Of a DNA stretch of 64,000 nucleotides, positions 1-8,719 are shown in pieces. Origin of the DNA: JABJOR01 sp965603075 (GTDB lineage Bacteria; Pseudomonadota; Alphaproteobacteria; Rhodospirillales; Casp-alpha2); contig CBFDBO010000007.1 of the NCBI GenBank assembly GCA_965603075.1, positions 62,001-126,000 of the forward strand. The letters are read 5' to 3'. A program made the translations under genes and the position numbers. The notes under the pieces were generated by a model, which did not search any database, was not told where the DNA came from, and saw only the letters and a list, made by a program, of their open reading frames with translations. Every line of letters begins with the position of its first letter. Position 1 is the stretch's first letter.

Positions 1-2
1 CT

Positions 3-1211
3 GGGTTGTTTAATGTGGGGACCATGGGGTTTGCTGCCCTTGGTGGGGTCGCCGCAGTTTTGGTCTCAAAAAGTCCCGTCCCCGAAGCATGGGCCGCTGG
101 TGGCAGTAATCTATTCTATTCCATATTGGTTGCCATTGTTGTTATTGTTTTGGTGATCGTGATTTTTAGAAAAATGGACAAAGGCCCTGTTCGAGCGTTG
201 GCCTTGACCCCGATAATTATTATTGGCTATTTCATATTCCGGTATTTCTTTGATGGGGCTTCCCATGATATTGAAGCCGTAAACCCAGCCGTCACGGGTT
301 ATCTTGGTGGGTTGGGCATGCCGATCTTATTTTCGTGGATCGTTGGTGGATTTTTTGCGGCGGGTGCAGCGTGGATGGTGGGCAAAATTGCGCTGGGATT
401 GCGCTCTGATTATCTGGCCATTGCCACATTGGGAATTTCAGAAATCATTATTGCAATCTTGAAGAATGAAGATTGGCTGACGCGTGGCGTAAAAAACGTA
501 TCCGGATTACCAAGACCCGTACCCTACGAAGTGGATTTGCAAAAAACCGATTGGTTTATATCCATGATCGAAAGTTTGTATTCAGGAACACTGTCGGTAT
601 TAAGCGGTGATGAACGTGCCGCAAAATTGACCTCGCTTGTCATTGATGCGTCGAGCATTTATGTCAAGTTGTGTTATTCGGGACTGTTTATCTGCGTCTT
701 GTTGATTATTTTGTACCTTAGCATTCAAGCCTTAAACTCGCCATGGGGGCGGATGATGCGTGCTATTCGTGATAACGAAACCGCCGCCGGCGCCATGGGT
801 AAAAATGTCACCAAACGCCACTTACAGGTTTTTATTATCGGTTCTGCCGTGGTTGGGATTGCGGGGGCTATGTTGACCACGCTAGACGGACAGCTAACAC
901 CGGGGACCTATAACCCCCTTCGTTTCACTTTTTTAATATGGGTGATGGTCATTGTCGGTGGTTCGGGTAATAATCTAGGGTCTGTTTTGGGGGGATTCAT
1001 AATATGGTTTGTCTGGATTGAAGCCGAGCCCGTTGGTGTATGGTTTATTGATACCATAACAAGCTGGTTGGACGACGGTAATCCTGTCAGACTACATTTA
1101 ATGGAATCTGCCCAACATATGAGATTATTTACGATGGGGTTGGTACTTTTGCTTGTAATGCGCTTTAATTCTGGTGGGATATTACCTGAAGTAACAAAAA
1201 GAGGAAAATGA
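3..1211 (+). CDS. livM: Branched-chain amino acid ABC transporter permease LivM (5' end cut by window)
   Basis: Inner-membrane permease of a high-affinity branched-chain amino acid (LivFGHMJ-type) importer. The frame is open to the left edge. The residues GLFNVGTMGF at the edge match the internal family motif that follows the first membrane helices, so the true start lies upstream and the TTG at position 6 is not the start. About eight hydrophobic segments are visible, and the cytoplasmic loop RAIRDNETAAGAMG is the conserved LivM contact loop for the ATPase. A long, polar insertion near residues 165-205 lies between helices. The binding-protein gene follows 63 bases downstream on the same strand, as expected for a liv operon whose livF, livG and livH would lie to the left. 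The family assignment is secure; the exact substrate is inferred. Confidence 0.93.
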   Translation, partial: GLFNVGTMGFAALGGVAAVLVSKSPVPEAWAAGGSNLFYSILVAIVVIVLVIVIFRKMDKGPVRALALTPIIIIGYFIFRYFFDGASHDIEAVNPAVTGYLGGLGMPILFSWIVGGFFAAGAAWMVGKIALGLRSDYLAIATLGISEIIIAILKNEDWLTRGVKNVSGLPRPVPYEVDLQKTDWFISMIESLYSGTLSVLSGDERAAKLTSLVIDASSIYVKLCYSGLFICVLLIILYLSIQALNSPWGRMMRAIRDNETAAGAMGKNVTKRHLQVFIIGSAVVGIAGAMLTTLDGQLTPGTYNPLRFTFLIWVMVIVGGSGNNLGSVLGGFIIWFVWIEAEPVGVWFIDTITSWLDDGNPVRLHLMESAQHMRLFTMGLVLLLVMRFNSGGILPEVTKRGK

Positions 1212-1274
1212 TAGGGCATGAAAGCCATATCAACAATAATTTAAAAACTTGAAACTTAAACACGGAGATACAAA

Positions 1275-2462
1275 ATGAAGAAACTTTTATTGGCAGCGAC
1301 AATCCTCGCTACAATGACAGGTCAAGCTATGGCCGCTGAAAACATCAAAATTGGTGTTATTCTAGGATTTACGGGTCCGATTGAATCACTAACGCCAGAT
1401 ATGGCAACGGGCGCTGAAATGGCGATGACAGAAATTAATAAATCTGGCGCTCTTTTGGGTGGCGCTACTTTGGAATCTGTTCGTGCTGATAGCACCTGCA
1501 TCGATTCTGCTGCGGCCTCTGCTGCTGCCGAACGTTTGATCACTTCTGATGGCATTGCTGCTATCATGGGCGCTGATTGTTCTGGCGTTACGGGTGCAAT
1601 TGCTAGCAACGTGGCCGTTGGTCATGGTGTTGTGATGGTTTCTCCATCCGCAACGTCCCCCGGTTTGTCACAACTTGAAGACAATGGTTTGTTCTTCCGT
1701 ACGGCCCCGTCAGATGCTCGCCAGGGTGAAGTTATCGCTCAAATTTTACAAAATCGTGGTATCACAGAAGTTGCTGTGACCTATACCAATAACGATTATG
1801 GTAAAGGCCTATCTGATTCATTCGCCAGCGCTTTCACAGCAAATGGCGGTTCAGTCTCTATTACGGCTGCACACGAAGATGGCAAAGCTGATTATTCTGC
1901 TGAAGTTGGTGCACTCGCTGCATCCGGTTCAAAACACCTTGCTGTTTTTGGTTATGTTGATCAAGGCGGTAAAGGCATCATTCAAGCTTCATTGGACGCT
2001 GATGCATTTGAAATCTTCATCTTAGGCGATGGTATGTTCGGTGACAGCCTGTTGGAAGCTTTCGGTTCTGATATTGATGGTACAATTGCTTCTGTACCGG
2101 GTTCAGAAAGCGAAGGTGCAACAAGCTTTGCCACTATGGCTGAAGCTGCTGGCATGGCTGTCGGTGCACCGTTCACGGGTGAATCCTATGATGCAGCGGC
2201 TTTGATTGCTCTTTCAATGCAGGCTTCTGGTTCTTCTGATCGTGCAACGGTTGCTGCTAAAATGTTGGAAGTTGCCAACGCTCCTGGTCGTAAAATTATG
2301 CCAGGTCAGCTCGGTGATGCTCTTGAATATATCGCTGGTGGTGGTGACGTAGATTATGTCGGCGCAACAGGCGTTGAATTCAACGACATCGGCGAAGTTT
2401 TTGGCAGTTATAAAGAAATGGAAATCGTTGGCGGCAAATACAGCCTGATCAAGGTTCACTAA
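1275..2462 (+). CDS. Periplasmic branched-chain amino acid-type substrate-binding protein
   Basis: Soluble periplasmic binding protein (Peripla_BP_6, LivJ/LivK family) that would deliver its ligand to the LivM-containing permease encoded just upstream. It opens with a Sec signal peptide (MKKLLLAATILATM), with probable cleavage after the AMA at residues 18-20. The mature part starts with ENIKIGVILGFTGP, the usual first strand of this fold. Cys-containing segments near residues 76 and 100 fit the disulfide seen in many family members. The length of 395 residues is normal. An AGGAG-like site (ggaga, 1263-1267) precedes the ATG. Two hairpins follow the stop codon. The ligand could be an amino acid, an amide or urea-like compound; the sequence does not decide. 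Confidence 0.9.
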   Translation: MKKLLLAATILATMTGQAMAAENIKIGVILGFTGPIESLTPDMATGAEMAMTEINKSGALLGGATLESVRADSTCIDSAAASAAAERLITSDGIAAIMGADCSGVTGAIASNVAVGHGVVMVSPSATSPGLSQLEDNGLFFRTAPSDARQGEVIAQILQNRGITEVAVTYTNNDYGKGLSDSFASAFTANGGSVSITAAHEDGKADYSAEVGALAASGSKHLAVFGYVDQGGKGIIQASLDADAFEIFILGDGMFGDSLLEAFGSDIDGTIASVPGSESEGATSFATMAEAAGMAVGAPFTGESYDAAALIALSMQASGSSDRATVAAKMLEVANAPGRKIMPGQLGDALEYIAGGGDVDYVGATGVEFNDIGEVFGSYKEMEIVGGKYSLIKVH

Positions 2463-2477
2463 ACCTCAAAGGTTATG

Positions 2478-2506
2478 GATGCGGGATAAATTATAATTCC
2501 CGCATC
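2478..2506 (+). terminator. Hairpin immediately after the binding-protein gene
   Basis: A 9-bp perfect stem (GATGCGGGA / TCCCGCATC) around an 11-base loop starts 15 bases after the stop codon and is followed by a pyrimidine-rich tail ending in TCTTTTT. It could be a terminator or a 3'-end stabiliser that works with the stronger hairpin just downstream. Confidence 0.6.
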
Positions 2507-2530
2507 TTTCCTATCTCTTTTTAAACAATG

Positions 2531-2563
2531 AAAAACCCGGCCTCAATAGGAGCCGGGTTTTTT
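2531..2563. terminator. Bidirectional rho-independent terminator
   Basis: The stem AAAAACCCGGC / GCCGGGTTTTT around a 10-base loop has A and T tracts on its two sides, so it can terminate transcription from both directions. It lies between the rightward liv operon and the leftward flp gene, where such a shared terminator is expected. Confidence 0.85.
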
Positions 2564-2588
2564 AGTCTTCATAATTTAAAAATAATAA

Positions 2589-2762
2589 TTAGAGAGTGTT
2601 TGAAACATCATTGAATGTATTGCCAAGGTCGCCGCCTATTAATGTAAGCCCGGCGATGATCGCAAGGGCAATAAACGCTGCAATCAGTGCATATTCAATG
2701 GCTGTTGCGCCTTTAAAGTCATTCGTAAAACACGTCACTTTTTTTAAGATATTGATGCTCAT
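2589..2762 (-). CDS. flp: Flp/Fap-type pilin, orphan copy
   Basis: Major pilin subunit of Tad (type IVb) pili; after processing by the CpaA/TadV prepilin peptidase it assembles into the pilus. The 57-residue product starts MSINILKKVTCFTNDFKG and continues ATAIEYALIAAFIALAII, which carries the G/ATAIEY processing site with the conserved Glu and Tyr followed by one hydrophobic helix. The tail NTFNDVSNTL resembles that of the second pilin at 34695-34865 (NTFGDVSNSL). The gene is about 11 kb from the nearest other Tad gene, is convergent with the liv operon and shares its terminator. The Shine-Dalgarno site is weak (TTGGAAAT). It may be an alternative or minor pilin; whether it is expressed cannot be seen. 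Confidence 0.9.
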   Translation of the reverse strand: MSINILKKVTCFTNDFKGATAIEYALIAAFIALAIIAGLTLIGGDLGNTFNDVSNTL

Positions 2763-2839
2763 AATTATATTTCCAATTTCTTATATCTATTCTTAAGGTA
2801 AGTTATAATAGCTGGTCATCTATCAAAGATGAAGTGTGT

Positions 2840-2859
2840 TTAATCACAATTGAGATTAA
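2840..2859. promoter_or_regulatory. Inverted repeat upstream of the orphan flp gene
   Basis: TTAATC and GATTAA flank an 8-base AT-rich centre, about 78 bases before the flp start codon. The size and place suit an operator for a dimeric regulator, but no known consensus is matched and chance occurrence in this AT-rich spacer is quite possible. Confidence 0.25.
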
Positions 2860-2913
2860 GCTTATTTGATTAGCCTTATTTCAATAGGATGTCATAAAAC
2901 AGAACATAAGTTT

Positions 2914-3429
2914 TTACTGACAGTAGGTTGAATAAAAACGATTAAGATCCGTCGATGTCTTTATGTGAAAGAGATCAGTTTTTTGCCCATACGTTGAAAT
3001 AAGCCTCTGCAATTTCACCCGTTGACCAAAATGAAACAAGACCAGCATTTTATATAAGCCTAGCGTTACCGATAGAAGCGAACAACCGTTTGGTTGATCA
3101 ATGTTCTTTGAATAAATTAATCTAATCTGACGTTTAGTCGCCCACCAAAAATGAAGCCAGAGGGGAAGGTCTATATAAATGATGGTATCGGCATCATACG
3201 CGCGACCCTCTATGGATGCCCATGGACCGTAACCATCGATAATCCAAGTATCACGCTCTAGTATCTCACTGTGAATATGATTGATTTCTTCTGGGGGCGT
3301 TTCTTGCCAACCCGGTTTCCATTGAATTTTATCAATAGAGAAATGCGGAATTGAGAGAGCTTTACCGAGGGCGCGACATAGGGTTGATTTCCCCCCACCT
3401 GCATTGCCAATTACCATAATTTTTGTCAT
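2914..3429 (-). CDS. Small P-loop nucleotide kinase-like protein (FlaR / topology-modulation family)
   Basis: Probable cytosolic ATP-binding protein with an adenylate-kinase-like fold. A Walker A motif is clear at residues 8-16 (GNAGGGKST). DKIQWKPGW and the WIIDGYGPW segment are typical of the family often annotated as DNA topology modulation protein FlaR. TIIYIDLP forms the Walker B strand, and a Trp/Arg-rich lid (WATKRQIRL) follows. The length of 171 residues is normal. It is the last gene of a leftward unit behind the nitronate monooxygenase gene, 21 bases downstream. The true substrate of this family is unknown, and the name FlaR should not be read as a proven function. Confidence 0.75.
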   Translation of the reverse strand: MTKIMVIGNAGGGKSTLCRALGKALSIPHFSIDKIQWKPGWQETPPEEINHIHSEILERDTWIIDGYGPWASIEGRAYDADTIIYIDLPLWLHFWWATKRQIRLIYSKNIDQPNGCSLLSVTLGLYKMLVLFHFGQRVKLQRLISTYGQKTDLFHIKTSTDLNRFYSTYCQ

Positions 3430-3450
3430 GAACGATTATAACAGAATAAC

Positions 3451-4443
3451 TTAGATAATTGAACGGGCCTTTTTGTATTCAATTTCTAATCTATCAATAA
3501 TCTCGCTGATCGACGGTGCATCATGAATGGTACCGATCCCATGGCCCGTGCTCCAGATATCTATCCAAGATTTTGGTTTATTCTTGTTACCCCAATCATC
3601 CCCGTCACTTTCGTCTCCTGCCAAATCCAGATGCGTGAGGTCTCTCAGTTCATTTAAATCTATATCATTGGCTAGAATGCTGGGTGTCATGAAGTTTGCC
3701 GGTATGCCCGTGAAGCTTGAGGTGGCGGTAACATCTTTTGCCGCGTGATCGATGATCATTTGCTTGTAAGCTTCTGAAACCGTCGCCTCACGCGAGGCGA
3801 TGAACCGGGTGCCCATATAGGCAAAATCAGCCCCAAGGGCGCGGGCGGCAAGAATGCCGTTGCCTGTGGAGATGGCACCTGATAGGGCGAGAGGACCATC
3901 GTAAATTTCTCTGATTTCGGTGATAAGAGCAATTGGATTGATCGCACCGGTATGACCACCCGCACCCGCTGTTACGGCAATTAAGCCGTCTACACCTTGT
4001 TCTAATGCTTTTTCTGCATGGCGGATGCTAATCACGTCATGCAGAATAACACCGCCATAGCCGTGAACGGCTTCAATAACTTCCGAAGGGGGGCGTAGTG
4101 AGGTGATGATTATGGGGACTTGTTGTTCGACGCAAATACCCAAGTCATGTATCAAGCGATCATTTGTTTTGTGACAGATTTGGTTAACGGCAAAGGGTGC
4201 TACATACGCAGAAGGGTTTTCGCTTTGGTAGGTGGATAAAGTGTCTTTGATCTGTGCGATCCAAGGGCGAAGGGTGTCTCGTGGTCGTGCATTCAGAGCT
4301 GGGAAAGAACCCACAATACCCGCTTTGCATTGCTCGATGACCATAGCAGGGTTGGACACTGTATAAAGCGGGGCACCGATGATAGGCAGTCGTAATTCGT
4401 CTTTAAGTTTGCTGAGTGTAACCAGAGTATTCATTGTGTTCAT
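3451..4443 (-). CDS. Nitronate monooxygenase (2-nitropropane dioxygenase family)
   Basis: FMN-dependent TIM-barrel enzyme that oxidises alkyl nitronates to carbonyl compounds and nitrite. The start of the barrel (LRLPIIGAPLYTVSNP) and the FMN-phosphate region (GADFAYMGTRFIASREA) are both present, as is the GLIAVTAGAGGHTGAINP loop characteristic of the family. The length of 330 residues is complete. The ATG used lies directly at the end of a 16-bp tandem repeat in which every unit carries the same ATGAACAC; a second in-frame ATG three codons in (4434) is also possible. A LysR gene lies upstream on the same strand and a P-loop kinase gene downstream, so this is probably a small co-transcribed detoxification unit. 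Some members of this fold are enoyl reductases, hence the remaining doubt. Confidence 0.85.
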   Translation of the reverse strand: MNTMNTLVTLSKLKDELRLPIIGAPLYTVSNPAMVIEQCKAGIVGSFPALNARPRDTLRPWIAQIKDTLSTYQSENPSAYVAPFAVNQICHKTNDRLIHDLGICVEQQVPIIITSLRPPSEVIEAVHGYGGVILHDVISIRHAEKALEQGVDGLIAVTAGAGGHTGAINPIALITEIREIYDGPLALSGAISTGNGILAARALGADFAYMGTRFIASREATVSEAYKQMIIDHAAKDVTATSSFTGIPANFMTPSILANDIDLNELRDLTHLDLAGDESDGDDWGNKNKPKSWIDIWSTGHGIGTIHDAPSISEIIDRLEIEYKKARSII

Positions 4444-4539
4444 ATAACCGAGTGTTCATATAACCGAGTGTTCATATAACCGAGTGTTCATATAACCGAG
4501 TGTTCATATAGCCGAGTGTTCATAAAACCGAGTGTTCAT
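4444..4539. repeat. Six-copy 16-bp tandem repeat between LysR and nitronate monooxygenase genes
   Basis: Six head-to-tail copies of ATAACCGAGTGTTCAT (plus-strand reading); four are identical and the two nearest the regulator differ by one or two bases. Read on the minus strand each unit contains ATGAACACTC, the same bases with which the downstream gene begins, so the repeat looks like amplification of the start-codon region. Because 16 is not a multiple of three, the extra ATGs run into stop codons within two units. Confidence 0.93.
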
Positions 4540-5486
4540 TAAGCCGATTTTGAAATAAATCGATTTGGATCTTTAATTTGTGACAGGCCTTCGGTCAGTT
4601 CGGCTTGAGCCAAAATCCACTTCCGGAACGCGGCAATTCTGGGGAGGCGTCCTGATTGTTCTGGATAGACCAGATAATAAGCCCCAAAGCCGTCCATGCG
4701 TTCACCAAAGGGCGCAACCAATTTGCCGCTTTTTAATGCGGCGTCTACACCGGGGCGGCGTCCCATAGCGATACCAACACCGTCGGTGGCGGCTTGAATG
4801 GTTTGGACCCGATTATGAAAGCGAATGGACTGTCGTGCCACAAGGTCACTGTTACCCGAAGTCTCAAGCCAGTTTGACCATTCCGGATTAGGGGCCAGCG
4901 CGCACCAAATGATCGTGTGATTAATAAGATCGGCGGGGCTTTTAAGGTCCGGTGAATTTTTTAAATATTCCGGACTGCAAACCGGGAAGACTTCTTCACT
5001 CATCAGGAATTCGGTGCGAACCCCGGTCCATGTCCCCGTACCATACAAGATACCCACATCGACTTCTGGTAACAGAAAATGGGGGTCTTCGTAGGGGGTG
5101 ACGATATTGATTTCCAAGTCTGGATTTTCAACTTTGAACGAATTCAGCCGGGGGATCAGCCAGAGAGTTGTCAAACTAGGACAGATCTGCACGCTCAAGG
5201 GGGATTGTCCTGTGCTATCGACGACTTCCGTTGTGGCATTGAGCAAATCTGCAATGACACTTTGGATGCGAAGGAGGTAGGACTTACCAGTGGATGTGAG
5301 TTCTAGTTCATGATGGCGCCGCACAAATAGTCGGGTTCCCAATTGGCTCTCTAGCGTGCGCACTTGATGGCTCACCGCTGAAGGGGTTAGACAAAGCTCG
5401 TCAGCGGCATGTTGAAAGCTCAAATGCCGGCCAACAGATTCAAAAGCTTTTAAAGCCGCCAGAGACGGTAATCGGCTAACTTTCAT
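4539..5486 (-). CDS. LysR-family transcriptional regulator (GcvA-like)
   Basis: DNA-binding regulator with an N-terminal winged helix-turn-helix (residues about 8-65: LAALKAFESVGRHLSFQHAA then LTPSAVSHQVRTLE) and a C-terminal periplasmic-binding-like effector domain (about 95-300). The N-terminus and the wide spacing resemble GcvA-type regulators. It lies upstream of the nitronate monooxygenase gene on the same strand, which suggests that it controls this gene or itself. The stop codon overlaps the first unit of the 16-bp repeat, so the repeat also forms the 3' end of this transcript. The effector molecule is unknown. Confidence 0.9.
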   Translation of the reverse strand: MKVSRLPSLAALKAFESVGRHLSFQHAADELCLTPSAVSHQVRTLESQLGTRLFVRRHHELELTSTGKSYLLRIQSVIADLLNATTEVVDSTGQSPLSVQICPSLTTLWLIPRLNSFKVENPDLEINIVTPYEDPHFLLPEVDVGILYGTGTWTGVRTEFLMSEEVFPVCSPEYLKNSPDLKSPADLINHTIIWCALAPNPEWSNWLETSGNSDLVARQSIRFHNRVQTIQAATDGVGIAMGRRPGVDAALKSGKLVAPFGERMDGFGAYYLVYPEQSGRLPRIAAFRKWILAQAELTEGLSQIKDPNRFISKSA

Positions 5487-5598
5487 GGGACCTCGTGGTA
5501 TAAATAAAACTTGTTCAGTGTCATTGCTGTATATACGTCACTGGATTTTTTTATGATACCTTCTTTTTAATAATCGCCAAGCCAATATCATCGGTAAG

Positions 5599-6525
5599 TC
5601 ATTTATTGTTGCGATGTAACAGCCATATTACGCCACCGGGTACGCTGATCGCGGCCATAAGTAGCCCGAATAAGATAGAAATGCTAAACGCATCAACCTC
5701 TGCAATACCAGCCAATGAAAGGCTCGTCACCATGGCGCTTTCGCGAACGCCCCACCCCGCAATTGAAATGGGAAGGGTGGAAATAAGAATGGCTGGCGGG
5801 ACCAGAACCAATGCTTCGGTGACGCTTAAGTCAACACCAAGGGATTGGGCGCATTGGTACATAAATAAACAGATAAACACATTGCCGGAAATGCCAAATG
5901 CTACAGATTTTAGTAAATTTAAGGGCGATAAGAAAAGCGATCTGGCATCTTCAGCTAATTTTGCAATACCGCGAAAAATTTTCCACTTAAGGAGGCTTTG
6001 TGGAAATTTACCCAATTGGGTTAAAACGATGACGCCCATTATCATTAGAAGGCTAAGGCCTGGAAAAATGTATTTTGTTGATGTTTTATCGATGGGTAAA
6101 TCTATGAATGGTTGGACCAATGTAACAAGGAATACGAGTCCAACCACCGTTAGGACGCGCTCTAGGATAATACTGTTTACGGCTGTATTGATCGTCGTTC
6201 CTGATTTATGTATCACATAAACTCTGACGGCATCACCGCCGATGGTTGACGGTAAGGTTTGATTAAAAAACCCGCCCATATATTGAATTTTAAAAATCAA
6301 TCCGAAATCATACGGTCGATCGATTGCTGATAAGACGATCATCCACCGTAGGGTGTTGTTTGCCAAAAGTATTTGAAATATCAATATCGTCAGACTAACT
6401 TGCGCCCAATCTAAATCGCTTAGGCGCTCAACAATAAGCCCCATTTCCATTTTGGAAATGAGAAACGTTATGAGGGCTGCTGATATGATAAGTTTAAGGG
6501 CAAATAATAATATGGTTCGGTTCAT
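5599..6525 (-). CDS. LPG-synthase transmembrane family protein (UPF0104/YbhN-like)
   Basis: Polytopic inner-membrane protein of 308 residues with about eight hydrophobic helices, starting with the short helix LLFALKLIISAALITFLI. The segments GGFFNQTLPSTIGGDAVRVY and PISIAGWGVRES are the two signature motifs of the family related to the flippase domain of lysylphosphatidylglycerol synthase (MprF) and to the archaeal AglD. No catalytic synthase domain is present. Such stand-alone proteins often lie near envelope glycan or lipid genes, which fits the GT-C-like gene 52 bases upstream and the GT9 gene beyond it. A role in lipid or lipid-linked sugar handling is inferred, not shown. Confidence 0.85.
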   Translation of the reverse strand: MNRTILLFALKLIISAALITFLISKMEMGLIVERLSDLDWAQVSLTILIFQILLANNTLRWMIVLSAIDRPYDFGLIFKIQYMGGFFNQTLPSTIGGDAVRVYVIHKSGTTINTAVNSIILERVLTVVGLVFLVTLVQPFIDLPIDKTSTKYIFPGLSLLMIMGVIVLTQLGKFPQSLLKWKIFRGIAKLAEDARSLFLSPLNLLKSVAFGISGNVFICLFMYQCAQSLGVDLSVTEALVLVPPAILISTLPISIAGWGVRESAMVTSLSLAGIAEVDAFSISILFGLLMAAISVPGGVIWLLHRNNK

Positions 6526-6577
6526 ATTGTTTTATATCTATTTATAGGGTCACACTATAGATCGACTATATCCTCCA

Positions 6578-8482
6578 TTATTGCAATTTGATAACACGAA
6601 ATCCCTTTTCACGAAAGATTACGGGGTTTGATTTCTCAAGTGCTTCTGCACTCTCCATGAAATCTAGATAATTTGGGGCGAGAGCCTGCCACATGGAAAA
6701 CCTCGTATCACGTTGAAATTCCCAAAACCGTCGGTAATACAGACATTGCCCCGGCTCATTGAAATTCCCAATCGCTAGATAGGGAAGAGATAAATCTACC
6801 AAATACTTTTTTAAGGCTTCGGGGCCTTTGAAAAGGGGCATGCCCGGATCTGGGCTAACCACGCCGGGTATATCAATATTGGCGATATTATTTCGTGTGT
6901 AGTCCCATGCAAAGGGGTGAAATACCATGGCCAAAATGCCGGCACCTTCGGGTACTGTAGATTGCATCCGGTCATAGAGATCATGCATATGAGTGCTTAA
7001 AATCGGCCTGTCCCAATGGTATGAAATTGTTCGGGTGGTTTTAACGATCATTGGCGGCATAAGGATGACAGCCACCGAGATTAACACTATGCGGATGGCA
7101 CGGGAAGAAAGTGTAAGCGTACGCAATACTGTTAGATTACCCGTGTTATGACGAATGAAGGACATCACGGTTACGATAAGCCCCGCATTTACAAAGGGGG
7201 CGACGTAACGATGCAAATTACTGATATCGGATAAGCTGAATGCAGCCACAATGGCAAATGATGTAACCACCGAAGCTAAACACAGGGATAAGGCAGGTTT
7301 TGAATGCTTGTAGATCATCAACATGCAAATGGGGATCCACATGAGCACCATGCGGGGCTCAATCATAATATCGACAATAAACCGAAATAACTCAGCGGGG
7401 TCCATGCCGGCAGAATAGGCTTCAAATTCTTGCCTGTGGTTTCCTTTGAACAGGGGGTAGACGGGGGTATTGGATGATAATTGCAAAGTCATCATCCAAG
7501 GAATGAGGAGTGCCAAGGACGTTAGGCCCACATGAACCAGCGAGATTATATAATCCTGAGCATGACGTTTGGTTTTCCACCAGCATAGGAACCAATAAAG
7601 TGTAACTGATAATGCCGCCGCCATTAAAAAATGGGGGCGCAAGGTCGCCGAGGCGGCAACAATCGCGGCTATTAACCACAATACCCTGTAATTGGGGGCC
7701 TGGGTGTTATCGGTTAAATCAAGGGTTCTGAATAAAACAATAAAGATCGCAAGGCCTGTTGCACGGCTAGCACTGTTGAGGAAAGGAAAGGGGAGCAGAG
7801 CAATGATCATTAATAATATCGCTGCTTTGATAAGGGGGAGTGCGTAGTTTAACTTAGGCTCTTGCCATGTTCGGAAATACCCTATGATTAAACCAAAGCA
7901 TATAAGAACCGCCACACCGCGATCCATCAGATTGGCATTGTTCTCATCTCCGGTTGTCGCGATTAAGCTTTGCAGAAATGTCTGCCCGCCAAAGCTTGCA
8001 ATCCTTCGTAAGCTAAACGGGTCCACCAGCGTGCCAGTTTGCAGCATGCGGGTGATGAAAGGGATATAAGCGATTTCGTCATCGGCGCAGCTGGTGGATT
8101 GTAATTGAATGGATTGTGCGTAGAAAAACAACAAAACGATGATCAGGCTTGAGCTAATCGCGATCTGGAAGAAGGAAAACTTTGGTAAAACCGGACGATT
8201 TCGGTAGAGCGTTATTCCGCCTATTAAGGCCCCAACGACTATATAGGTTATCAATACACTGACAGAAACAAGGGCGAATACATTTAATATCCCGCCAATA
8301 ATTAAGGTGAGCACCATGCCCCATCCGGATAACAACCCCCAATCTATATGTTTTGGAATGATGGTGCTGGTGGGGGTGTAGAGGAAATGATGAACCACTT
8401 TCCCCCACCCTGTAAAACTAAGTAAGACGAGCAGACCCCAGAAAAACATCTGTATAAAGTGCTGGGTAAGGGGATCAAGCAT
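6578..8482 (-). CDS. Large polytopic membrane protein, GT-C glycosyltransferase-like
   Basis: A 634-residue protein with about eleven or twelve hydrophobic segments and a soluble C-terminal domain of roughly 150 residues. After the first helices there is a loop with two acidic residues (SCADDEIAYIPFITRM), which is where GT-C glycosyltransferases place their catalytic Asp/Glu motif. No other motif allows a named family. The start has a GGAA site nine bases upstream. The gene is probably co-transcribed with the UPF0104 gene that follows on the same strand, and is divergent from a GT9 glycosyltransferase gene, so assembly of a surface glycan or glycolipid is a fair guess. The donor and acceptor cannot be told. 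Confidence 0.6.
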   Translation of the reverse strand: MLDPLTQHFIQMFFWGLLVLLSFTGWGKVVHHFLYTPTSTIIPKHIDWGLLSGWGMVLTLIIGGILNVFALVSVSVLITYIVVGALIGGITLYRNRPVLPKFSFFQIAISSSLIIVLLFFYAQSIQLQSTSCADDEIAYIPFITRMLQTGTLVDPFSLRRIASFGGQTFLQSLIATTGDENNANLMDRGVAVLICFGLIIGYFRTWQEPKLNYALPLIKAAILLMIIALLPFPFLNSASRATGLAIFIVLFRTLDLTDNTQAPNYRVLWLIAAIVAASATLRPHFLMAAALSVTLYWFLCWWKTKRHAQDYIISLVHVGLTSLALLIPWMMTLQLSSNTPVYPLFKGNHRQEFEAYSAGMDPAELFRFIVDIMIEPRMVLMWIPICMLMIYKHSKPALSLCLASVVTSFAIVAAFSLSDISNLHRYVAPFVNAGLIVTVMSFIRHNTGNLTVLRTLTLSSRAIRIVLISVAVILMPPMIVKTTRTISYHWDRPILSTHMHDLYDRMQSTVPEGAGILAMVFHPFAWDYTRNNIANIDIPGVVSPDPGMPLFKGPEALKKYLVDLSLPYLAIGNFNEPGQCLYYRRFWEFQRDTRFSMWQALAPNYLDFMESAEALEKSNPVIFREKGFRVIKLQ

Positions 8483-8616
8483 AGAAAAATTTCCACTGGG
8501 CTTAGTTGTGTCAGCTCAGTCAGTTGTGACTGTAAAGATAAAAAGTCGTAATTCATGGTAATATTGGCAATGATATTACACAATATATATAGGGGATGTA
8601 TATTATATGTATATGA

Positions 8617-8665
8617 TTATAGGGTGAATTTAGATTGAACGGTGTGACCTTTGTTATAGGGTGAA
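8617..8665. repeat. 12-bp direct repeat in the divergent promoter region
   Basis: TTATAGGGTGAA occurs at 8617-8628 and again at 8654-8665, exactly 37 bases apart, in the 237-base spacer between the divergent GT-C-like and GT9 genes. The position upstream of the GT9 start would suit a regulator binding site. No family consensus is recognised. Confidence 0.4.
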
Positions 8666-8719
8666 CGCTGTTAAATTTGCCATAGTTGAATAAAGAAATA
8701 ATCAAGACCGGGTGGAAAT

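Noticed and set aside
2596..2796. A 66-codon gene on the plus strand
   Set aside because: It is the antisense of the flp pilin gene, which has a clear family motif on the minus strand.
4444..4539. CRISPR array
   Set aside because: The 16-bp units are directly adjacent without spacers and no cas gene is present.
5606..6220. A 204-codon gene on the plus strand
   Set aside because: Antisense to the UPF0104 membrane protein; composition is that of a shadow frame and no family resemblance is visible.
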